This document shows, piece by piece, positions 29,439 through 36,238 of a DNA stretch of 36,238 nucleotides. The notes below the pieces were generated by a model, which ran no database searches, was not told the DNA's origin, and saw only the letters and a program-made list of their open reading frames with translations. The number at the start of each line of letters is the position of its first letter. Within the stretch, counting starts at the first letter, position 1. The stretch comes from Candidatus Latescibacterota bacterium (GTDB lineage: Bacteria; Latescibacterota; UBA2968; UBA8231). Made by a program: the position numbers and the translations under genes. Location of the stretch: contig JACPJE010000247.1 of assembly GCA_016187725.1 (NCBI GenBank), positions 1 to 36,238 on the forward strand, given 5' to 3'.

Positions 29439-32221
29439 TGCACGCCGGCGTACACGGTGATGAAGCTGGTGGTCTCGTTGCTGCCTTCGGAGGACTTCTC
29501 GAACTTGCCCGGTTCGCCCTCGCGCACCAGCTCGGTGCGCAGGCGCCCGAAGCGCAAGCCCAGCTGGGTGGTCAGACGGTACCCCTGGTAGTCGGAGGTG
29601 TTGGACAGCTGCAGGGCCAGGGTGGTGGCGCGCCGGTCACCGGTTTCCCCGGCCACCCCCTGGGCCACCAGCCGGTCCTCGTCCTGCACCAGGTCCCTGA
29701 ACCACAGGAGTTCCACCCCGGCCTGGAGCCGGGTGTGCTTGAGCACCGGCAGCTGCGCCACCAGCTGCCCCACCCCCATCCAGTGCTGGTTCTTGGCCTC
29801 CTGCACCAGGAAGGGGGTCTGGCGCAGGTACTCGCTCTTGAACTTGGGCTGCACCTCGACGCGGCCCAGCTGCTTGAGATATCCCACCTTGTTGATCAGC
29901 CCCAGGAAACTGGCCCGGTCCTCCAGCCGGCGTCCCTCGCGGTCCCGGGGGAGGTCCTGGTTCTGGGCATAGAACTCGTACTTGAACTTGTTGACGATGC
30001 TGAGCCGGGGCACCCCGGTGTAGTCGAAGCCCAGCCAGGCGGTGTTGACCCAGGTGTCCTGGGCCGGAAGGATGTCCTCCACCACCGGCTGGATGGGCGG
30101 GGCGTCCACAAAGGGGGTGGGCTCGCGCCGGTCGTCGGGAATGGTGTCCTCGGCCCGCTTGAGCAGGTCGAAGACCCGCAGCCGGCCCAGGCCGGGGTAG
30201 TCCCGGTCCACGGTGAACATCAGGTAGTTCACCTGGTTCTTGCGCTCGGTGGAGACCATCTGCTCGTCGGTGCGCCCGGCGCTCAGCCGCACCTCGGGAG
30301 TGAGGTTGACCCCGGCAAAGGCGTTGTACCCGCGCCGGTCGAGCTTGTACGGGTAGTCGGGCAGGTCGTCGTCCTCGAAGCGGTCTATCCAGTTGTTGTT
30401 GTTCATGTCGATGCCGAAGAGGAACTCGGGGCGGTCCACCTCGTAGCGCAGGAAGGGCTCCTCGTAGTCCGGCACCGAGCTGTTGACCGTGGAGTTGTCG
30501 TTCTGGTTGAAGTCGTTGATGAAATCGTTGTTCTCGTCCCAGCCCGGAAAGATGAGCCGGTCGTTGGTGATGCCGAAGCGGGTCCAGTCCGGGAAGCGGT
30601 CCTGGTCGTCGTTGTCCTCGACGAACTCGTAGAGGTGGCGCTGGGTGTCGTCGTAGCGCACGTCCCCGTTGGCGTCCACCAGGTAGGAGGTGGTGGAATA
30701 GGTGGGGTCCATGTGGTAGGACTCGCCGTAGACGAACCAGGGGTACCACTGCCTGGAGACGTTGAAGTGCCAGACGTCGCCCTGCTCGGCGGAGATGCGG
30801 TGCTTCTTGCCGGCGGTGAAGGTGGCCGCGTTGGGATACTGGTAGTAGCGCCGGTTGCGGTCCCATTCGCCGTAGAAGTCGAACCCGGCCACCTGGGTGC
30901 CCTCGATGGTGAAGCCGCCCACCACGTTGGCGGTGGGCAGGCCGTAGTCGAAGCGCACTCGTTGGAGATTCGAGATGTCCTTGACGTTGCCATCGGCCCG
31001 GCGCAGGGTGATCAGGGCCGGCTGCGAGGCGTCGATGCTCTCGGCGCTCAGGGGCGGGGAGGGCGAGGGCCGGCGGCCGGTCTGGCGGTCGGACCAGATG
31101 TCCACCCGGTAGTCGTTGGCCAGCACGTAGTCGAAATTCACCGCGATGATGGAGGTGGGGTCAGGGCCGATGTAAGCCGGGTCGTTGAAGTCGTAGTTGA
31201 GGACGATGCGCTCGCGGCCGTCGGCGGCCAGGTACCCGCTGCGGCGGAAACCGCCGAAGATCACCGGCCACTCCGAACCGGGCCGCACCACCTCCTGCAG
31301 CGAGTAGGTGCGCTCGGCGCCGGTCTCGAAATTGCGGCTGACGATGCGCACCTCGTGGCTGAAGAGCGCCGCCCCGCCCTCGCCGTCCTCCGGGGTATCG
31401 TCGCCCAGCACGACGGCGACCGCCGTCAGCGGGGTGGTGCTCTGGCCGGCGGTGAGGCTGCCGGCGATCATGTCGCCGCTGAACAGGTCCAGGGTGGTGT
31501 TGGCGTTGCGGCTGTCCACCAGGGTGGCCCCCACCTCGACGAAATCGCCCAGCTGCATGGTGGCCCGGCCGCCGAAGAGGCTGGTGACGTTGGTGCGGGT
31601 CTCGGCCTCCCGGGTCTCGCCGATGATCGGATCGCTCACCCTGGCCGCCAGCGCGGTAGCGGCGTACTTGTCGGACATGAAATCGATCTGGATGCCGTTG
31701 AAGATGGGCTTGGAGAAGGTCAGCGGCGTCAGGGTGGTGCGCAGCTGGTTGCCCACGGTGATGGCGTAGTGGTACTGGCCCTGGGAATCGCCGCCGATGG
31801 TGACCGAGCTGAACCAGCTGTTGAAGCGGGCATTCTGGAAGATGCTGTTGCCCAGTTGCTGGGGCTGGTTCTGGCGCCAGTCGTAGACCAGCCAGCCCCG
31901 GCCGATGAAGTTGCCGTAGAAGTCGTAGAAGTAGTCGCCTTCGAGGGTGGTGCTGACGTAGCGGGCGTAGGCTTCGCGGGCGTAGTTGGAGTACTGCCAC
32001 TGCCGCCAGTGGTATTCGTTGAACAGCTCCTGGGGCACGTACCACTTCTTGACCGCCGGATCGAGGGAACCGAAGAGCACCCCGGGTCCGCGCGGTTCAA
32101 AACTGACCCTGCCCCCGTGCCTGAGTCCCAAGCGGACGCCGTAGTCCTGCCCGTACAGCGGCCCGCCCATCAGGACGCCCAGGACGCCCAGGACCGCGCC
32201 GATCTTCGCCAGCTCTTTCAA
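29435..32221 (-). CDS. Large outer-membrane-like protein with EF-hand-like loops (paralogue B)
   Basis: A 928-residue paralogue of the following gene, family not recognised. Signal peptide about 1-24 (LYGQ junction). N-terminal motifs: WYVPQELFNEY (60-70), QWQYSNYA, GDYFYDFYG, GWLVYDWRQ. The acidic segment at about residues 505-620 has EDNDDQDRFPDW, WDENNDFINDFNQN and DMNNNNWIDRFE, with DYEEPFLRYEVDRPEFLFG around it. The C-terminal third looks like a beta-barrel (TTLALQLSNTSDYQGYRL, TTQLGLRFGRLRTEL). The start is TTG at 32221, with GGAGG about nine bases upstream; the nearby ATG at 32235 is out of frame and ends after five codons at a TGA overlapping the TTG. The rare start may limit its level. 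The gene sits 29 bases after the sixth discoidin/FlgD gene and overlaps the next one by four bases. Confidence 0.72.
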   Translation of the reverse strand: MKELAKIGAVLGVLGVLMGGPLYGQDYGVRLGLRHGGRVSFEPRGPGVLFGSLDPAVKKWYVPQELFNEYHWRQWQYSNYAREAYARYVSTTLEGDYFYDFYGNFIGRGWLVYDWRQNQPQQLGNSIFQNARFNSWFSSVTIGGDSQGQYHYAITVGNQLRTTLTPLTFSKPIFNGIQIDFMSDKYAATALAARVSDPIIGETREAETRTNVTSLFGGRATMQLGDFVEVGATLVDSRNANTTLDLFSGDMIAGSLTAGQSTTPLTAVAVVLGDDTPEDGEGGAALFSHEVRIVSRNFETGAERTYSLQEVVRPGSEWPVIFGGFRRSGYLAADGRERIVLNYDFNDPAYIGPDPTSIIAVNFDYVLANDYRVDIWSDRQTGRRPSPSPPLSAESIDASQPALITLRRADGNVKDISNLQRVRFDYGLPTANVVGGFTIEGTQVAGFDFYGEWDRNRRYYQYPNAATFTAGKKHRISAEQGDVWHFNVSRQWYPWFVYGESYHMDPTYSTTSYLVDANGDVRYDDTQRHLYEFVEDNDDQDRFPDWTRFGITNDRLIFPGWDENNDFINDFNQNDNSTVNSSVPDYEEPFLRYEVDRPEFLFGIDMNNNNWIDRFEDDDLPDYPYKLDRRGYNAFAGVNLTPEVRLSAGRTDEQMVSTERKNQVNYLMFTVDRDYPGLGRLRVFDLLKRAEDTIPDDRREPTPFVDAPPIQPVVEDILPAQDTWVNTAWLGFDYTGVPRLSIVNKFKYEFYAQNQDLPRDREGRRLEDRASFLGLINKVGYLKQLGRVEVQPKFKSEYLRQTPFLVQEAKNQHWMGVGQLVAQLPVLKHTRLQAGVELLWFRDLVQDEDRLVAQGVAGETGDRRATTLALQLSNTSDYQGYRLTTQLGLRFGRLRTELVREGEPGKFEKSSEGSNETTSFITVYAGVQ

Positions 32222-32250
32222 GCCCCTTCCTCCATTTTGCGCTGCCTCCT

Positions 32251-34506
32251 TCAGTACGCCACCCCGACCACACCCAGTTGTCTTTGGCTGCCGGTGCCGG
32301 CCTCCAGGTCCACGGTGAACAGATAGTTCCCCGGCGGCACTAGTTTCCCCTCGTCGTCGCGGCCGTCCCAGGGCCGGGCAAAACGGCCGCTCAGTTCAGC
32401 AGCGGCGTAGAGGTGCCGCACCGGGCGGCCGCCCAGGTCGAAGACGCGGATCTCCACCGGGGCCGGGCGCGCGATATTGGTGATGTCGTAGCGGATGGCG
32501 GCCTGGTCGTTGGCCCCGTCGCCATTGGGGGTGAACACGGCCGGATCGGCCTGCACGTTGATCAGCAGATCCCTGGCGATGGGCACCTCCACCGAGAGGT
32601 TGCCGGCCAGCGGGGTGCCCACCGGCTGCAGATCCGGGTCCTGCCGGCCCCCCCCGCTCAGGTCAGCGGCGTTGCCGGCCACCACCTCCTGCCCGATGGC
32701 GGTGCCGGCCTGGCTGTCGCTGGCCCGGCCAGTGAAGGTGGTGCCGTAGCGCAGCACCCCGTTGTCGAACTCGACGCTCAGCAGGGCGCCGCTCTCCTCG
32801 ATGGGGGGAAAGGCGATGACCAGGGCCTGGTCCCGCACCTCGAGCACGGAAAAGCTCCCCCGGACCAGGGGCAGGCGCTCCAGGCTGGCGTCCGAGAAAT
32901 CGGCCTCCTCCACCCGCCCGGCCGGCCGGCGGATCTGGACGCGGCCCACTGCCCCGGCGCGCAAGGGGGTGTCGATCTCCAGACGGTCGAAGCCGCGGTC
33001 CTCACCCGGCCGGGACTTGTTCATCACCGCATAGGTGAAGCGGGTCTTCTCCCCCACCGCGGCGATGCGCGGGGCGATCTCGCCGATCAGCTCCTCGGCA
33101 AAGGGGGGGGAGAGCATCTCGAAGGCCAGGGCCCCCACCCCGGCCGCTGATTCGAACTCCTCACTGGAGAAATCGAGGGCGAACTGGAAGTAGCGGCGGG
33201 GCTCCGAGGCGGCGACCTGCACCCCCCCGGCCACGTCGGCGATCCGTTCCGGCTCCACCTGCCCGAGGGCCGCGTCGTAGGGAGGGGACCAGCCGCTCCA
33301 GTTGGTCACGTCGTCGCGGATGTCCCCCTTGTCCTCGTTGCGCAGCTTGGCGTAGTCGTTCTGGTCCAGGGTGATGAGTTCCCGCTGGTCCGCGCTCAGG
33401 CCCTTGAACTGCTCCAGGGCCTCGCGCACGTCCACCTCGCCGTTGTCGAGCACGGTCTGGATCAACTCGCTGAGCCTGGAATCGGTCACGTCCTCGGCCC
33501 GCTTCCAGGGCACCTGCAGGCCGGCGAAGGTGGTCCCCTGCGTGCTGCTGCCGGCCCCCCCACCCACCCTGAAGACGCGCTCACCGGGCCGGACCTTGTT
33601 GAACTCCACCGGCTGGGGGTCCACCCCGGTGCGGGTGCGCACCTGCACCTTGGAGAGTCCGGGGTCCCCGAGTTGGTCGGCCGTCCAGCGCAGCCGGCCC
33701 AGCAGGGCCAGGTCGCCGAAGTCGAAGACGTTGGACACGTAGCGCGCCTCGGGCACGTAGCCGGTGCCGAAGACCTGCAACTCGGCGATCTCGAAGCCGG
33801 CGGTGGTCAGGGATTTGAGGCGGATGAAGCGCACGTACTGGGGCGGGATGAGGATGTCCACCACCGACTCGGTGTTCTGGGTCTGGATGGCCACGGTCTG
33901 GAGGATGGGGATGCCCTCGCGCTGGGTCTCTTCGGTGCCGTCATTGACAAAGATCTCAAAGCCCCGCATGAAATCGCTCTGGAAGGGGAAATTCGGGGCG
34001 GGGTACGCGGGATCGGCGTTGCGCGGGAAGAACCTGAAACGGTTGACCCCGAAGCGGGCCCCCAGGTCCAGGTCGATGAGGATGCCCAGCACCCGGGCGC
34101 TCTGGCCTCCGGCGGCGCTGCGCAGGTCCAGGGCGGTGATGCCGTCGTCGTCGATGATATTGGGCAGGTCAGTGCGGATGCGCTGGGTGTTGGGCGAGGT
34201 GATCTCCCCCCCCCGCTCGGGCGAAGCAGCGCCCACGGCGATGTTGCGGGTGGTGTCGGCCCGCTGGGGGAAGATCCAGTTGGACCGGCCCTGGGGAGAG
34301 TACTCGATGACTCCGCCGGGGGCATTGGTGCGCTCCACCGTGCGGGTGGTGCGGATCACCGTGGCGGGAATGCCCCCTCCCCCGCTCTCCCAGCTCAGCC
34401 CCTGGCTGCCGCCGATGACGATCACCTCGGCCAGAACCGGGCAGGCCGGGCCCAGCGCCAGGGCAAGGGCGGCAAAGCGGATCATCAGGCGGGCGGGCAG
34501 GCGCAT
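32251..34506 (-). CDS. Secreted discoidin/FlgD-domain surface protein (copy 6, divergent)
   Basis: A 751-residue, more divergent member of the same family, heading its own three-gene operon with the two outer-membrane-like proteins. Signal peptide about 1-26 (ending VLA). One discoidin-like module at about 115-270 (LGILIDLDLGARFGVNRFRF, RGFEIFVNDGTEE, IAELQVFGTGYVPEARYVSN), a core module opening DFGDLALLGRLRW with RTRTG and closing NWSGWSPPYD, and within it an inserted helical stretch (LSELIQTVLDNGEVDVREAL and on to DQNDYAKLRNEDKG) absent from the others. Then an Ig-like region with GFDRLEIDTPLRAG and a FlgD-like domain from FTPNGDGAND (658), ending GVAY. ATG 34506 gives a proper signal peptide but has no ribosome site; the frame stays open upstream without similarity. 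The pairing with B and C suggests they act as a unit. Confidence 0.8.
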   Translation of the reverse strand: MRLPARLMIRFAALALALGPACPVLAEVIVIGGSQGLSWESGGGGIPATVIRTTRTVERTNAPGGVIEYSPQGRSNWIFPQRADTTRNIAVGAASPERGGEITSPNTQRIRTDLPNIIDDDGITALDLRSAAGGQSARVLGILIDLDLGARFGVNRFRFFPRNADPAYPAPNFPFQSDFMRGFEIFVNDGTEETQREGIPILQTVAIQTQNTESVVDILIPPQYVRFIRLKSLTTAGFEIAELQVFGTGYVPEARYVSNVFDFGDLALLGRLRWTADQLGDPGLSKVQVRTRTGVDPQPVEFNKVRPGERVFRVGGGAGSSTQGTTFAGLQVPWKRAEDVTDSRLSELIQTVLDNGEVDVREALEQFKGLSADQRELITLDQNDYAKLRNEDKGDIRDDVTNWSGWSPPYDAALGQVEPERIADVAGGVQVAASEPRRYFQFALDFSSEEFESAAGVGALAFEMLSPPFAEELIGEIAPRIAAVGEKTRFTYAVMNKSRPGEDRGFDRLEIDTPLRAGAVGRVQIRRPAGRVEEADFSDASLERLPLVRGSFSVLEVRDQALVIAFPPIEESGALLSVEFDNGVLRYGTTFTGRASDSQAGTAIGQEVVAGNAADLSGGGRQDPDLQPVGTPLAGNLSVEVPIARDLLINVQADPAVFTPNGDGANDQAAIRYDITNIARPAPVEIRVFDLGGRPVRHLYAAAELSGRFARPWDGRDDEGKLVPPGNYLFTVDLEAGTGSQRQLGVVGVAY

Positions 34507-34554
34507 TTTGTCAGGGGACCGCTCGAGGCTTAAATTTGGGGCGCAACAGGTGTA

Positions 34555-34584
34555 TTTGTAGAATTGGTGGGGCCAAAATAACAA
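34555..34584 (-). promoter_or_regulatory. Weak putative promoter of the three-gene surface operon
   Basis: On the minus strand TTGTTA (34584-34579), an 18-base spacer and TACAAA (34560-34555, 4/6) lie upstream of the ATG at 34506, predicting a leader of about 40 bases. A small inverted repeat, CTTGC-N5-GCAAG (34590-34604), sits just upstream of the -35 box and could be an operator. Both are by-eye calls in a 235-base divergent intergenic region. Confidence 0.38.
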
Positions 34585-34682
34585 TTGACCTTGCACTTCG
34601 CAAGTTCTTTGAAAAATCTCCCGCAGCTCCCCTTGGGTTTGATCCGCTCCTGGCTGCCACTGCTCTTCCTGGACGTGGACCA

Positions 34683-34705
34683 GAAGTGCTATCTTCAGTA
34701 GCTTC
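34683..34705 (+). other. Small imperfect hairpin before the parvulin lipoprotein gene
   Basis: GAAG-T-GCTA, a seven-base loop and TAGCTTC can form a seven-pair stem with a two-base bulge, 37 bases before the ATG at 34742 and followed by TTTTC. It overlaps a TATCTT that could be the -10 box. It might be a regulatory hairpin or chance. Confidence 0.25.
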
Positions 34706-34741
34706 TTTTCATCACTGACTCTTTGGAGAACTGGGAGCCCG

Positions 34742-36238
34742 ATGAAAATCTCGCGCAATGCGCTGCTGGCCGCGCTGCTGGCCCTGGCGGCCGGCTGCGG
34801 CAGCCGACCGGGGGGCCAGGTGGTGGCCCAGGTGGGACCGGAGGAGATCAGCGCCAGCCAGTTGCAGCAGTACATGGACCGCATCCCCAAAGGTCTCAGG
34901 CAGGGCGGCACTCCTGTGGAGGTGCGGCGCAGCGTGCTGGAGAGCCTGATCGACCTGCGGCTGCTGCTCATGGAGGCCTTGGCCACCCACATCGAGGAAG
35001 ATCCGGAATTCAAGTCCCAGATGGCCTCCGCCAGCCTCGGCGCCCTCCTCGACCTGTACCAGCGGCGCCTGATCAACGAGCGGATCGCCCTCACCCCCGA
35101 GGAGATCGAGCGCTACTACCGCCAGACCCACCGCGACCGGGCCCTGCGCTTCAGCGGCATCATGCTGCCCACCAGGGAAGAGGCGCTCAAGGTCATCGCC
35201 GAACTCAAAGCCGGCGCCGACTTCCACCGCCTGGCCGCCGCCCGCTCCGAACACCAGGAGACCGGGGAGCGGGGCGGCGACAGCGGCGGGTACAAACTGC
35301 GCGGCCAGATGAGCCCCGCCATCGCCGAGGCCGTCGCCCACCTGAAAGTGGACGAGATCTCCCAGCCCGTGCCCGTGGAGTTCCAGCGCCAAACCCATTT
35401 TGTGGTCTTCAAGGTCCTCGACGAGATGCCCGCACCCCTCTCCGCCTCCGAAAGCCAGATCCGGGAGGACCTCACCCGCCAGCAGCGGGCCGCCCGCATC
35501 GAGGCGCTGCAGGACTCCCTGTACCAGGTCCACGCCCCTCAGCTGCATGGCGAGGCCATCGCCCTGGTCAATCGGCGCAGCCAGCAGACCAGCCAGGGAG
35601 TGCCCCAATTTTCCGCCGAGGAAGCGCAGGAGGCGGTCTGCACCTTCAAGGGCGGGCAGATCACTATAGAGGACCTGATGGTGACTGCCCAGGAGAGTCA
35701 TTTCTCCGCCCACCAGTTCGCCGACAGCCTGACCGTCACCCAGATCCTCAAACGCATCGCCATCCCCGCCCGTCTCTTCGAGGTCGAAGCCCGCTCCCTG
35801 GGCCTGGACCAGGACCCCCAGCTGCTGGCCAAGCTGGATGAGAAGAGGCAGGAGCTGAGCCTCGAGGTCCTGCGCCAGCGCGACGTGGACCGGCTGGTGC
35901 AGGCCACTGCGGAGGACGCGCGCGCCTTCTACGAGGCCAATCCCGCTAAATTTACTTCCCCGGAGACCATCCTGGCCACCGAGATCCTGGTCTCCTCCGA
36001 CTCCCTGGCCCAGCGGCTCAAGCAGGCCCTGCAGGAAGGCGCCGACCCGGCCCAACTGGCCCGTAAATACACCCAGCGCCAGGGCGCCATCCACCACCAT
36101 GGCCAGCTCCGGCTCAATGCCTTCACCCAGGTCTTCTTTCAGGGGATCTTCGAGGCGGCCCAGCGCCTGGAGGTGGGGGAGGTGGGCGGACCAGTGCGGG
36201 TCAGGGAGGGCTATTCGGTCTTCAAGGTTACGGACAAG
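34742..36238 (+). CDS. Peptidylprolyl isomerase lipoprotein with two parvulin domains (SurA/PpiC-like, partial)
   Basis: A folding factor for exported proteins; 499 codons are present and the gene runs off the right edge. The N-terminus is a lipoprotein signal (residues 1-18, ALAAGC with C19 as the lipid-bearing cysteine). A SurA-N-like helical region follows (about 25-128: ISASQLQQYMDRI, SVLESLIDLRLLLMEAL). A first parvulin domain spans about 135-228 (RFSGIMLPTREEALKV, ARSEHQETGERGGDSGGY, THFVVFKVLDE). A second begins near 404 (ILATEILVSSDSLAQRL) and continues to the edge (VREGYSVFKV). In the second, the usual S...G-G-x-L-G part is HHHGQLRLNAF. The ATG at 34742 has GGGAG five bases upstream. 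It is divergent from the surface operon, whose large beta-barrel-like products are the kind of clients SurA-type chaperones serve. Client specificity is inference. Confidence 0.88.
   Translation, partial: MKISRNALLAALLALAAGCGSRPGGQVVAQVGPEEISASQLQQYMDRIPKGLRQGGTPVEVRRSVLESLIDLRLLLMEALATHIEEDPEFKSQMASASLGALLDLYQRRLINERIALTPEEIERYYRQTHRDRALRFSGIMLPTREEALKVIAELKAGADFHRLAAARSEHQETGERGGDSGGYKLRGQMSPAIAEAVAHLKVDEISQPVPVEFQRQTHFVVFKVLDEMPAPLSASESQIREDLTRQQRAARIEALQDSLYQVHAPQLHGEAIALVNRRSQQTSQGVPQFSAEEAQEAVCTFKGGQITIEDLMVTAQESHFSAHQFADSLTVTQILKRIAIPARLFEVEARSLGLDQDPQLLAKLDEKRQELSLEVLRQRDVDRLVQATAEDARAFYEANPAKFTSPETILATEILVSSDSLAQRLKQALQEGADPAQLARKYTQRQGAIHHHGQLRLNAFTQVFFQGIFEAAQRLEVGEVGGPVRVREGYSVFKVTDK

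Noticed and set aside
34536..34718. A 60-codon plus-strand frame in the divergent intergenic region.
   Set aside because: No ribosome site or family features, and it covers the predicted promoters.
1..36238. CRISPR arrays, tRNA/rRNA genes, insertion sequences and phage attachment sites.
   Set aside because: I saw no regularly spaced repeats, cloverleaf or rRNA-like sequence, transposase motifs or flanking inverted repeats anywhere in the window.

Overview
The window is GC-rich bacterial DNA, densely packed, with short gaps and frequent start/stop overlaps. It looks Gram-negative: there are Sec signal peptides on large secreted proteins, beta-barrel-like proteins and a SurA/PpiC-type folding lipoprotein. 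Six secreted proteins end in a FlgD-like Ig domain (FTPNGDG motif), which is common in the FCB superphylum. The gene mix (phytanoyl-CoA dioxygenase family, enolase-superfamily sugar-acid enzyme, short ceramidase-fold protein, CBM9-like proteins, large multipass proteins I associate with DUF6785/DUF6784) recalls uncultured lineages such as Latescibacterota. That placement is an inference from gene content; no rRNA or taxonomic marker is present.

Layout. (1) 1-5621, minus strand: one operon of phytanoyl-CoA dioxygenase-like protein, GT-C glycosyltransferase-like membrane protein with C-terminal TPRs, and a sugar ABC importer (binding protein, MalF-type and MalG-type permeases; the last runs off the left edge). 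(2) 5718-8506, plus strand: a DUF6785-like multipass protein and a secreted CBM9-like protein, divergent from (1) with interleaved promoters. (3) 8519-9110, minus strand: a small scar with a DUF433 antitoxin, a 19-codon stub of its DUF5615-type toxin, and the N-terminal fragment of an IlvD/Edd-family dehydratase. (4) 25278 down to 9112, minus strand: an operon of eight intact genes. Five are secreted discoidin/FlgD-domain paralogues, followed by a second DUF6785-like protein, a mandelate-racemase-family enzyme and a ceramidase-fold protein; the dehydratase fragment trails it. (5) 26296-25385, minus strand: a second CBM9-like secreted protein with its own promoter and a strong intrinsic terminator, which overlaps the promoter of (4). 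(6) 34506-26493, minus strand: a sixth discoidin/FlgD paralogue followed by two large paralogous outer-membrane-like proteins carrying EF-hand-like loops. (7) 34742 to the right edge, plus strand: a lipoprotein with two parvulin domains, divergent from (6).

How it may work together (inference): units (4)-(6) resemble a polysaccharide-utilisation locus built from unfamiliar parts. Surface or secreted discoidin and CBM9-like proteins would bind a glycan or glycoconjugate, the beta-barrel-like pair would serve the outer membrane, the DUF6785-like proteins the inner membrane, and the enolase-superfamily and ceramidase-fold enzymes would process the product. No SusC/SusD homologue, glycoside hydrolase or known T9SS component is visible. 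The joint transcription of a five-member surface paralogue array with transport and catabolic genes is the strongest candidate here for an undescribed system.
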